DNA from: a bacterium
Lineage (GTDB): Bacteria > Zhuqueibacterota > QNDG01 > JAFGCO01
Assembly: GCA_016930535.1 (NCBI GenBank)
Contig: JAFGGN010000081.1
Coordinates: 1 to 45,390, forward strand
Length of the DNA stretch: 45,390 bases
Direction: 5' to 3'
Positions 18,495 through 26,086 of the stretch are shown here, one piece after another. The notes under the pieces were generated by a model. That model had not been told where the DNA came from. It saw only the letters and a list, made by a program, of their open reading frames with translations, and made no database searches. Every line of letters starts with the position of its first letter. Position 1 is the first letter of the stretch. Position numbers and translations under genes: made by a program.

Positions 18495-21217
18495 GGGGGC
18501 TGACCACAAAACCGTTTCCTTATTTCATAGGCATGCATTCGCTTGAGGAACTGGTCACGGCCGAATCGAGGGTCTGCGTGATCAACATTCTTGGCAGCGA
18601 AAGCCGCAAGGTGACACCGGTTTCGCATGAGTACAGCGGCGGCAATGTCGTTGCAGGCGTGCAGTACGGGCGGCGGGGAGAACTGGAAACGGCCATCGGA
18701 AACATACCGGTGTTCAGGAGCGTACTGGATGTGGTCAAGAACGGGATCACGTTCGATATCGGTGTTATTTATCTGCCTCCGGCCGCAGTCAGCCAGGCCG
18801 TGTGGGAGCTGGTGACGTACAACAAGGACCTGAAACGAATCGTGATCGTCACCGAAAAAGTGACAACGCGTGATTCGAGGAACATCCGGTTCACCTGTCA
18901 GGAAGCCGGCGTGGATGTGATCGGGGCCAATTGTCTCGGCGTGGCCAATGTATGGGACCATGTACGCGTGGGAGGCGCCCTGGGCGGAGATCATCCCGAG
19001 GAGGCCCTGTGGAAAGGTTCGGTGGCTATTCACTCCAACTCCGGTAATTTTACGACCACGATCGCCGAATATTTAAAGACCGGCGGATTCGGCATTTCGA
19101 CTGCCGTGAGCTCCGGCAAGGATGTGTATATTCATTTTGCATTGCCGGAATTTTTATATGCCGCACAAAACGACACGAGGACGAAGGCTGTGGCGCTGTA
19201 TGTTGAGCCGGGCGGATACTATGAAAAACAGGCCATTGAATGGATTCAGACCCGGCGTTTCGGTTTCAGCAAACCCATGGTCGTGTGTGTGACGGGACGA
19301 TGGAAAAAAGATATTGTCAGAGCCTGCGGCCATGCAGGAGCCATGGCGGGCGGGGGAGATGATGCGGAATCCAAGGAGCAATGGTTCGATGAGTACTTCG
19401 GCTGTCCCGTGTTCGATCCGGAAAAGCCGCATGTAACCAAGCGGGGGGTTCGCATTGCATCGATTCAGCAGTTTCCGGAGGCCATGCGCGCCGTTTATAA
19501 AAAATTGGGTGAAAAATCCGATTTCAGGGGAACGGGAGATCTTTCCTTAAAGTTGTGGATTTCGGACAATTTGCTGACGCTGCCGCCCGGACTGAGTATG
19601 CCGGTCGAGCAGGCCCTTTCTCCGTACGATGAACAGATCAAGGAAATCAACAAGCAGATCGGTGCGAAAATGATGCGTCAGAACATGCGGAACAAATCAG
19701 GCGCATCGAGGCTGAATCCGGATAGCCAGGTAGCCGAGCTTCATGGCTTGTCGGTGCTGGCACTGTCGGAGAATACCGTTGAGGAAAACATCTATATCAC
19801 CATTGCCAAGGTGCGTCCCCAGAAAACGGACATCAAACGGATCAACTTTTTACTCAATCTGTTTTTGAAAATGGATACGGGGAGCATGGACGACGTGGAG
19901 AACGCGAAAATCAACGGCTGCAGGCCCAATGCCGTTCTTGCCGCACGGATCGCCATGATCGGCGACCAGCCGCTTCTGGTGAAAATCAGAGCCTGCAGCA
20001 GCTGGATGATCGATATGATCCGTGAATATGAGCATGATATTGTTTCGGGCGAGCCGTCACCGGCATTGCGTCGCGAAATCGCGGCCTTTTGTTTCAGTCA
20101 AAATGCCGAAACAGTGTCCACTGATTACACCGGATTTTTGCTGAAAGAAGTCACGCGGTCTATGAAAAAGAGACTGCCGCTCATGTTCTGTCAAATGGTA
20201 CTGGTTTTTTCGGATTCGGAAAAACAGCCGGTTCAGGATATCGATGCTTTTCTTGCCGCATCCCTGTGTGTCTGTCTGTTCTGGAATCCGATGCTGGAAA
20301 AACGAATCAGCAGGGAGACGGTGGAAGATGCCGGAACATATCTGTACATCATTGCACAGATGGCCATGTTGTCCGTGATCAGCCGCAGGGAGAACACGTT
20401 CTGGAAACAGCTGGTTCAGGAAACGGCGTTTCATCCGGGCGTTTCATTTTCGGAGAACCTGTTCAAAATTCTGTTTAACCGGAAACCGTCGCAAACCGAC
20501 TTAATTGAACTTCAGATGCTGCTGGGACTGACACTGACAAACGGTCCGGGAACCATATCCGCAAAGGGTGCCAAAGAAACGATCAGCGCCAGAAATCATA
20601 TCAGCATGGCGTATACGGGTTTCTTATGCAATACGGGTCTGGCTCATGGCGGCAATGGATTTGAAGCGGTTCAGTTTCTTTTCGAGCAATTCGAATCCGT
20701 GGACATCCTTCCGGGCCAGTCAGCCGGAGAAATTGATTTGAAAGCACTGGCCAATCAAAAGGCGAAAGCATATAGAAAATACAAAAGCGAGCAGAAGGAA
20801 ACAGGAAAACTGAATTACAAGCGAATTCCCTGCATCAATCATCCGGTGTTCAAGGGGAATTCGGTCAACATCGATCCCCGGGAAGATTTTATCAGAAAGC
20901 AGCTTCAGTCCAGGAATATCCATAATATTTTTCTGGACTATTATCACCATCTGGTCCGGGAGCTCCATGATGAAGGTGTTACCGACAATGTGTTCTGCGT
21001 GAACGTGGATGCCGTTCTTGCTGTGATCACGCTGAAACTGATCTGGCAGGATCTGAAGCAGAACAAAATATCCCTGATCCAGGTGCAGGAGCTGGCATTT
21101 GTGCTTTTTCTTCTGGGACGGGCCATCGGTGTGACAGCTGAAATTATCGATCACCGGGATCGCGGTCAGGACATGGACTGCCGCACACCACAGAAAGACG
21201 TGGCTTTTGTGATGTAA
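18491..21217 (+). CDS. ATP-citrate-lyase-like large subunit with altered lyase site
   Basis: This 908-residue protein has the domain order of AclA/ACLY: a CoA-binding and ligase part (1-340) with the phospho-histidine motif GHAGAMAGGG (His281), and a C-terminal citrate-synthase-like part (from about 660) with TNGPGTISAKGAK, AHGGNG, INHPVF (His784), FCVNVDAVL (Asp840) and LLGRAIG. It is about 300 residues longer than typical bacterial AclA (near 610); the surplus lies between the two parts. Aligned by eye with human ACLY, His975 and Asp1026 correspond to His784 and Asp840, but His900 (motif ADHGP) corresponds to Asn684 (TNGPG). Ligase chemistry looks intact; whether it cleaves citryl-CoA or handles another acyl-CoA is open. 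It is translationally coupled to the small subunit. Confidence 0.82.
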   Translation: MRGLTTKPFPYFIGMHSLEELVTAESRVCVINILGSESRKVTPVSHEYSGGNVVAGVQYGRRGELETAIGNIPVFRSVLDVVKNGITFDIGVIYLPPAAVSQAVWELVTYNKDLKRIVIVTEKVTTRDSRNIRFTCQEAGVDVIGANCLGVANVWDHVRVGGALGGDHPEEALWKGSVAIHSNSGNFTTTIAEYLKTGGFGISTAVSSGKDVYIHFALPEFLYAAQNDTRTKAVALYVEPGGYYEKQAIEWIQTRRFGFSKPMVVCVTGRWKKDIVRACGHAGAMAGGGDDAESKEQWFDEYFGCPVFDPEKPHVTKRGVRIASIQQFPEAMRAVYKKLGEKSDFRGTGDLSLKLWISDNLLTLPPGLSMPVEQALSPYDEQIKEINKQIGAKMMRQNMRNKSGASRLNPDSQVAELHGLSVLALSENTVEENIYITIAKVRPQKTDIKRINFLLNLFLKMDTGSMDDVENAKINGCRPNAVLAARIAMIGDQPLLVKIRACSSWMIDMIREYEHDIVSGEPSPALRREIAAFCFSQNAETVSTDYTGFLLKEVTRSMKKRLPLMFCQMVLVFSDSEKQPVQDIDAFLAASLCVCLFWNPMLEKRISRETVEDAGTYLYIIAQMAMLSVISRRENTFWKQLVQETAFHPGVSFSENLFKILFNRKPSQTDLIELQMLLGLTLTNGPGTISAKGAKETISARNHISMAYTGFLCNTGLAHGGNGFEAVQFLFEQFESVDILPGQSAGEIDLKALANQKAKAYRKYKSEQKETGKLNYKRIPCINHPVFKGNSVNIDPREDFIRKQLQSRNIHNIFLDYYHHLVRELHDEGVTDNVFCVNVDAVLAVITLKLIWQDLKQNKISLIQVQELAFVLFLLGRAIGVTAEIIDHRDRGQDMDCRTPQKDVAFVM

Positions 21218-21301
21218 AGCCGTGGCCCGCAATGTCGGGTCCGGGATCTTTCCGGTTCGATATGAGTCATGATCAGCCGTGTGGTTCTCTTGGTTTTTTG
21301 C

Positions 21302-21330
21302 TTGATTTTTTACGATCAATCATTTATCTT
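21302..21330 (+). promoter_or_regulatory. Candidate promoter for the 21.4-23.3 kb unit
   Basis: TTGATT (21302-21307) and TATCTT (21325-21330) are separated by 17 bp, 28 bp upstream of the next start codon and after the end of the acl-like operon. The sequence here is locally AT-rich against GC-rich flanks. Confidence 0.4.
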
Positions 21331-21357
21331 GATTGTTCTGACAGGAGTTCGGTTTCC

Positions 21358-21642
21358 ATGCGATTGATCACGTTCACATATGAGATTGACGAACAGGACC
21401 AGGCTGTTTTTTTTGAACGGGTGAAAGCACTCGAATTATTCTGGAAATCGCAGGGATTTGATTTTGCCATCTACCGGGATCTGGGCCGTAAAACCAAATT
21501 GATGCACTGTTTTTATACGGAACAGTCGGTTGATGAGCTCAGTTATTTAATACAGGAACACCCTGAAGCGAAGTCGCTTTTTGAGGAAATCCGGGAATCG
21601 GCGGGGAAAATACTCGTCAATGTCATGGAGCAGATGATATAG
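21358..21642 (+). CDS. Small protein, possibly an antibiotic-biosynthesis-monooxygenase-like fold
   Basis: This 94-residue protein begins MRLITFTYEIDEQDQAVFFERVK. The alternation of a strand (LITFTYEI), a long helix (AVFFERVKALELFWKSQG), strands (FDFAIYRDLG, LMHCFYTE) and a helix (VDELSYLIQEHPEAKSLFEEIRE) resembles the dimeric alpha/beta barrel of ABM-type proteins, but no diagnostic motif is present, so this is a weak fold guess. The start is the ATG preceded by AGGAG, 11 nt upstream; a longer in-frame reading has no support. It is the first of four closely spaced genes leading to the aminomutase. Confidence 0.7.
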   Translation: MRLITFTYEIDEQDQAVFFERVKALELFWKSQGFDFAIYRDLGRKTKLMHCFYTEQSVDELSYLIQEHPEAKSLFEEIRESAGKILVNVMEQMI

Positions 21643-21660
21643 ACTCGAATGAGAGGGAAA

Positions 21661-22176
21661 ATGGTACAACAACAGGACATCAAAGACTCATTGCTGGGCA
21701 ATATCGTCTCGTATCTTGAACTGGCCAGCGGATTTATGGTGCCTGTTGCCACACTATGGAAGCAATTCGAGGGTGATCTGTCCATAGGCGGTGTCGGGTA
21801 TGATGCGTTTATTGAAATGCTGCATCAGGATTCCAGGTTTTGCGTTTTCGATACAGATGAAACGGTTATGGCCGAACTGGCGGACTGGGTTTCCCCAAAG
21901 GAAATGGAAGAAATGGGGTATTTCAAGGGTCCCCGTGTCATGCTTAAAAAAAGGGTTCCTGATCAGGACGATGTTGCGGACATGCTCATTGAAAAGGCGA
22001 ATCAGACTTTTGAATCCCTGAAACAAGCCTGGGCACTGCGTCCCGAGGATGATCAGGCCACGGAAGACCGGCTTCTGAAGGCCCTGGCCAAGGCCCAGCG
22101 GCTTCAAAGAGAACTGAAAATTCTGTTTTCCAAAGCAGCCTCCGATTCCGCATCTGAGGAGCCTTCCTCCGAATAA
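21661..22176 (+). CDS. Protein of unknown function, coupled to the aminomutase
   Basis: I do not recognise this 171-residue soluble protein. Residues 1-80 have a helix-helix-strand pattern (LLGNIVSYLELASGFMVPVATLWKQF; YDAFIEMLHQDSRFCVFD) that recalls a winged-helix domain. The C-terminal 70 residues form a charged helical or coiled-coil segment ending in a Ser/Glu-rich tail. The Met at 21661 is preferred over the ATG 12 nt earlier because GAGAGGG directly precedes it. Its stop codon overlaps the start of the KamA-type gene by one base (TAATG), so the two are translated together and may act together. Confidence 0.72.
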   Translation: MVQQQDIKDSLLGNIVSYLELASGFMVPVATLWKQFEGDLSIGGVGYDAFIEMLHQDSRFCVFDTDETVMAELADWVSPKEMEEMGYFKGPRVMLKKRVPDQDDVADMLIEKANQTFESLKQAWALRPEDDQATEDRLLKALAKAQRLQRELKILFSKAASDSASEEPSSE

Positions 22177-23279
22177 TGGACAAAGATTCCGACATCCATC
22201 GGCAAGATTGGAAAACCATTCTCTCTCATAGTATTCAATCTCCACAGGAAGCGGCCGTTTTTAAAGAAGCGCATGATCCCCGGTTGAGTGAGGTGGTGAA
22301 ACGCTATCCCATGCGGATCAATCCGTATTTTCTGAGCCTGTGTGAATCAAGGGGAGAGCCGCTGAAGAGACAGGTGTTTCCGGATGCCGCCGAACTGGAT
22401 GACGAATCGGGGTGGACCGATCCGCTTGCGGAAGACCGGGACAGCCCGGTCAGTCATCTGACGCACCGCTATCCGGACAGGGTCCTGTTTCTGGTGAGCA
22501 ATCAATGCGCGGTTTACTGCCGTTATTGCACACGCAAACGGAAAATCGGACACTGGCCCCATGTCAAGGATGAGGTGATTGAAGCAGGTGTCCGGTATAT
22601 TGCGGCTCATCCTGAAATCAAGGATGTGCTGTTGTCCGGCGGCGATCCGCTGCTTCTGGAGGACGAACGGCTCGACTGGATTTTATCCGAGATCCGGTCC
22701 ATTCGCCATGTTGAAATCATTCGTATCGGGACACGCGTACCGGGTGTACTTCCGCATCGTGTTACACGGGAGCTGGTCCGGGTGCTGAAACGGCATCATC
22801 CGCTGTTCATGAATGTGCATTTCAATCATCCGGATGAGATTACGGACGAGGTCAGGCGGGCATGCCGGCGCCTGGCGGATTCGGGCATTTCGCTGGGATC
22901 CCAGACTGTATTGCTCAGGGGCATCAACGACGACGAACGGATTTTAGACGTTCTTTTCAGGCAGCTGCTGACCATGCGCATCAGGCCGTATTATCTGCTT
23001 CAGGCCGATCTCACACGCGGGACCGGACATTTCCGCACCTGTATCGAGAGCGGCATGCGCATCATGAAACGGCTGCGCGGAAGGATATCGGGACTGGCCG
23101 TTCCGTATTACATGATCGATCTGCCTGGCGGCGGCGGCAAGGTTCCGCTGCTGCCTTCATATATCGAATCGCTGGATCCGGTACAGATTGTAGTGAAAAA
23201 TTTTCAGGACAGGCTATACACCTGTCCGCAGCCTGTCCCGGGTCCACCGGAAGAAAACAGTCAAAACGACGTGTTATGA
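22176..23279 (+). CDS. KamA family radical SAM enzyme (lysine 2,3-aminomutase type)
   Basis: Lysine 2,3-aminomutase turns L-lysine into beta-lysine with SAM, a 4Fe-4S cluster and PLP. This 367-residue protein has the cluster motif Cys111-x3-Cys115-x2-Cys118 (NQCAVYCRYCTRKRK), the PLP lysine Lys322 in PGGGGK, and the two aspartates that hold the substrate's side-chain amine in lysine mutases, Asp278 (QADLTRGTGHF) and Asp315 (MIDLPGGGG). The last two argue against EpmB and for lysine over glutamate. It is about 50 residues shorter than clostridial KamA, mostly at the C terminus. No ablB acetyltransferase is adjacent, so the product could be beta-lysine for osmoprotection, lysine catabolism, or something else. 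Confidence 0.87.
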   Translation: MDKDSDIHRQDWKTILSHSIQSPQEAAVFKEAHDPRLSEVVKRYPMRINPYFLSLCESRGEPLKRQVFPDAAELDDESGWTDPLAEDRDSPVSHLTHRYPDRVLFLVSNQCAVYCRYCTRKRKIGHWPHVKDEVIEAGVRYIAAHPEIKDVLLSGGDPLLLEDERLDWILSEIRSIRHVEIIRIGTRVPGVLPHRVTRELVRVLKRHHPLFMNVHFNHPDEITDEVRRACRRLADSGISLGSQTVLLRGINDDERILDVLFRQLLTMRIRPYYLLQADLTRGTGHFRTCIESGMRIMKRLRGRISGLAVPYYMIDLPGGGGKVPLLPSYIESLDPVQIVVKNFQDRLYTCPQPVPGPPEENSQNDVL

Positions 23280-23290
23280 AAGGATGAATC

Positions 23291-23740
23291 ATGGTTTATG
23301 TACATCCCTATCTGAATTCGGATTTCGTCCGATTTATCGAGCACGGGAATAAAACAGGGGCGCTCGATGAATTGATCGATGTGATATCCAGATCGGACAA
23401 TGTGAAGGACCGGAACGCCCTGAGCACGGCCATTTATGACCGGGAAAAAATCATGAGTACGGGCATCGGGCTCGGTATTGCCATACCGCATGTCAAGATT
23501 CATGAGGTCAGGGATCTGACCATTGCCGTGGGAATCAGCCGTGAAGGCATAGACTGGGATTCGATCGACGGGAACCCGGTTCATATTATTTTTCTGATGG
23601 CCGGCTCGGAGGAGCAGCACAGCCTGTACCTTCAGACGCTCTCAAAAATCGTGTTGATCCTGAAAAATCCGGAAAGACGAAGAAAGCTCGTCGAGGCAGC
23701 CGACGTGAAAACAGTGATGGATTTGCTTCAGAACATATAG
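23291..23740 (+). CDS. PTS EIIA-like (fructose/mannitol type) domain protein
   Basis: This stand-alone PTS_EIIA_2 domain of 149 residues has the phosphorylation-site motif STGIGLGIAIPHVK, with the accepting histidine at position 67, and the later VHIIFLMAGSEEQHSLYLQTLSKI segment typical of the fold. No sugar permease or EI/HPr is nearby. Such lone EIIA proteins next to CPA2 antiporters probably regulate the transporter or sense metabolic state. It starts 11 nt after the aminomutase gene and is followed after 30 nt by the antiporter. Confidence 0.88.
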   Translation: MVYVHPYLNSDFVRFIEHGNKTGALDELIDVISRSDNVKDRNALSTAIYDREKIMSTGIGLGIAIPHVKIHEVRDLTIAVGISREGIDWDSIDGNPVHIIFLMAGSEEQHSLYLQTLSKIVLILKNPERRRKLVEAADVKTVMDLLQNI

Positions 23741-23770
23741 CGTATCAATCAGATTGGACAGTTTTATATT

Positions 23771-24997
23771 ATGCACTCCATGAATTTAGTCATGATTCTG
23801 GCTGTCACGATTCTCGTGGCCTATTTTGTCAAACGGTTGTCAAGCCGGATGGGGCTGCCCATTGTCACCGGGTACGTTTTTGCCGGAGTACTGATGGGCA
23901 TGTCTCTCATGAACATGATCAATGAAGACATGCTCGATCATCTCGATATGGTGAATGATTTTGCCCTGGCCCTGATCGGGTTTACCATCGGCACCGAATT
24001 GCGCAGGGAAGTTTTCCGTGAGCTGGGAAAGTCCATCATTCTGATCGCCATATTCGAGTCCATAATCGCTTTCCTGCTGGTATGCGGTGTACTGCTCCTT
24101 GTATATCCGGACAAACCGTATCAGGCGTTTATTTTCGGCGCCGTGGCCTCGGCTACTGCGCCAGCCGCCACGGTTTACGTGATTCAGCAGTACAAGGCCA
24201 AGGGCCCCCTGACCACGACCATTATGGCGGTTGTAGGGATAGACGATGCAGTTGCGCTCACCATATTCGTGTTTGCGACCGCATTGGCAAAAACCCTGAT
24301 TCTGTCCTCGCAGCTTTCAATGCTGACGCTGCTGCTCAAGCCGGTCATGGATATCGGTTTCTCTCTGATTCTGGGCATTTGTACCGGCTTTGTGTATATC
24401 TTTCTGTTCAGAAAGATTCGTTTTCCCGACGATCTGATTCTGGGCTGTGCGGCATTTTTACTTGGCAACATGGGGATCGCATCATATTTTCATCTGTCAG
24501 GACTGCTGGCCGTGATGGCTTTCGGATCCGTGGTCACGAACATGAATCCCATGCTGAGCCACCGGTCAGCGAGACTGCTGGAAAATTTCTCCCCGATCCT
24601 GTTTGCGTGTTTTTTTATTCTGGGCGGAGCCCATCTGAATATCAATTTACTGCCCAAAGTGGGCATGATCGGATTGATCTATCTGTTCAGCAGAATGGCG
24701 GGAAAAATAAGCGGGGCCAGCCTGGGCGCCTGGCTGGGCAAGGCATCCCCGACCATCCGAAAATATGTTGGGCTGGCTCTGATACCCCAGGTCGGCGTGG
24801 CCGTGGCTTTGGCGATTATGGTTCGTAAAGAATTTGGTAAACCGGTTTATGGCTCGGCGGGCATGGATCTTGCCGAAATGGTCATCAATGTGCTGCTGCT
24901 GACGACAGTTTTTACAGAAGTCATCGGCCCGGTGATGACCAAGTGGATTTTACAGAAATCCGGAGAAAAGGGGCAGGCGGACAAGGGTGTTTTATAA
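23771..24997 (+). CDS. Cation/proton antiporter (CPA2/Kef-type)
   Basis: This 408-residue inner-membrane protein has about 12 hydrophobic segments and the monovalent cation:proton antiporter fold: GLPIVTGYVFAGVLMG near the N terminus, FALALIGFTIGTEL, an unwound-helix region ASATAPAATVYV, and the ion-binding pair Asp158-Asp159 in VVGIDDAVAL, which is typical of electrogenic Na+/H+ members. No C-terminal TrkA-N domain is present, so it lacks the nucleotide-gated module of KefB/C; the neighbouring EIIA protein may take the regulatory part. No strong Shine-Dalgarno is seen; the second Met (23780) is an alternative start. Confidence 0.88.
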   Translation: MHSMNLVMILAVTILVAYFVKRLSSRMGLPIVTGYVFAGVLMGMSLMNMINEDMLDHLDMVNDFALALIGFTIGTELRREVFRELGKSIILIAIFESIIAFLLVCGVLLLVYPDKPYQAFIFGAVASATAPAATVYVIQQYKAKGPLTTTIMAVVGIDDAVALTIFVFATALAKTLILSSQLSMLTLLLKPVMDIGFSLILGICTGFVYIFLFRKIRFPDDLILGCAAFLLGNMGIASYFHLSGLLAVMAFGSVVTNMNPMLSHRSARLLENFSPILFACFFILGGAHLNINLLPKVGMIGLIYLFSRMAGKISGASLGAWLGKASPTIRKYVGLALIPQVGVAVALAIMVRKEFGKPVYGSAGMDLAEMVINVLLLTTVFTEVIGPVMTKWILQKSGEKGQADKGVL

Positions 24998-25075
24998 GGA
25001 GGCCCGGAAAGGGCCCGTTCCCGGGACAGGGATAAAACATGAAAAATGAATTTGGAATATTATGCACCGTTTATT

Positions 25076-25113
25076 ATATTAACATGCTTATAATATATTA
25101 ACAGTGTTAATAT
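25076..25113. promoter_or_regulatory. Candidate TetR operator
   Basis: A 19-bp perfect palindrome around a single central base, ATATTAACAGTGTTAATAT (25095-25113), lies 17 bp before the TetR-family start codon. Its left half, ATATTAACA, is also found 19 bp upstream (25076-25084), giving a tandem half site in phase. The position overlaps the expected promoter and ribosome-binding region, as in autorepression. Confidence 0.7.
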
Positions 25114-25130
25114 TTCAAATCGAGGTGATC

Positions 25131-25721
25131 ATGGAAAGAAAAGAAGTTCAAACCCGGAGAATGAAAGGCTACTTTATTCAGGCAGCCAAGGAAATACTCA
25201 GAGGTGAGGGATTTCGAAGCATCAGCGTACGTAATATCGCGGACCGGGCCGGTTATTCTTATGCAACGCTGTATAACTATTTCAAGGATCTGCAGGCACT
25301 GATTTTTGACTGCGTCAGTGATTTTCAGGACGAATGCACGCTGTTTGTATCCGGAAAAGTGCAAAAAACACAGCAGGGAGTACCGAGAATCAAGGCCATT
25401 GTGCGTGCCTATATGCAGTATTTCGTGCAATATCCGGGAATTTTCGAATTGTTCTTCATCGAAAAATTGTCGGATTCGGGCAGCAGACAGTCCCTCATGG
25501 AACTGATTGCCACCCATCTGGATCAGCTCTGTTCAGACGCCTGGGATTTCTGTGTCCAGGAAAACCGGTTTTCCCGGGAAGATGTCGGAATACTCAGGAT
25601 TCAGATACGGAATATGGTGACCGGACAGCTCCTCTTTTATATTCACCGAAGAACACCGGAATCATATCAGGAATGTGTCGAGGTCATGGAAAAGCAAATC
25701 AATTATCTGTTGGACAATTAG
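25131..25721 (+). CDS. TetR family transcriptional regulator
   Basis: This 196-residue regulator has an N-terminal helix-turn-helix at residues 28-52 with the family pattern GFRSISVRNIADRAGYSYATLYNYFKD, followed by a helical ligand-binding domain of about 140 residues containing many aromatic residues (YMQYFVQYPGIFELFFIEKL). The ATG with GAGGTG 4 nt upstream is chosen over an earlier in-frame codon lying inside the operator. It is followed by the PII-like gene 13 nt later, so the operon probably includes that gene and the pyrophosphorylase. The ligand cannot be read from the sequence. Confidence 0.92.
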   Translation: MERKEVQTRRMKGYFIQAAKEILRGEGFRSISVRNIADRAGYSYATLYNYFKDLQALIFDCVSDFQDECTLFVSGKVQKTQQGVPRIKAIVRAYMQYFVQYPGIFELFFIEKLSDSGSRQSLMELIATHLDQLCSDAWDFCVQENRFSREDVGILRIQIRNMVTGQLLFYIHRRTPESYQECVEVMEKQINYLLDN

Positions 25722-25734
25722 TTTTGGAGCGGCC

Positions 25735-26085
25735 ATGTATTTACTGATGATTCAGCTGTTTAAAATGGAATACAAGGAAGATGTGCTTCTGGCCATGACT
25801 TCCTGCGGTATTCAAAAAGGCAATCTGTTCGAGGGTCAGAATCTGGAACGGGCCCTGGAACGGGATTTTCCCCTGTTTACAGGATTGATCAAGTCCGATT
25901 TGGAACGGGAGCGTTTTTCCATGCTGATCACGTCCATTGTCGATGAAAAAAGCCGCATCAGGGAGATGATCCATCTGCTGAAGGATGCGGATGTGGACAT
26001 CACCCGGGATAATATCATGCGGATTATCCTCATACCGGCCGATATGATCATCGATAATTCGGTACAATATGACAAAGGGAATTAA
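25735..26085 (+). CDS. PII-like small protein (candidate)
   Basis: This 116-residue protein begins MYLLMIQLFKMEYKEDVLLAMTSCGIQKGNLFEGQNLERAL. The opening strand with an MYLLVIVL-like pattern, a helix, then a G-x-x-x-G segment, a central PLFTGLIKSDL and a strand RFSMLITSIVDE followed by a helix matches the order seen in PII-like (GlnB-fold) signalling proteins, which are homotrimers binding nucleotides or other small ligands. The tyrosine and T-loop signatures of true GlnB are absent. GGAG precedes the ATG by 6 nt. Its place between a TetR regulator and a nucleotide-sugar enzyme suggests a sensing role. The fold assignment is tentative. Confidence 0.68.
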   Translation: MYLLMIQLFKMEYKEDVLLAMTSCGIQKGNLFEGQNLERALERDFPLFTGLIKSDLERERFSMLITSIVDEKSRIREMIHLLKDADVDITRDNIMRIILIPADMIIDNSVQYDKGN

Positions 26086-26086
26086 A

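Noticed and set aside
24998..25045. GC-rich repeats GGCCC/GGGCC after the antiporter as a terminator
   Set aside because: The stem is only 5 bp with competing pairings and no T-run follows.
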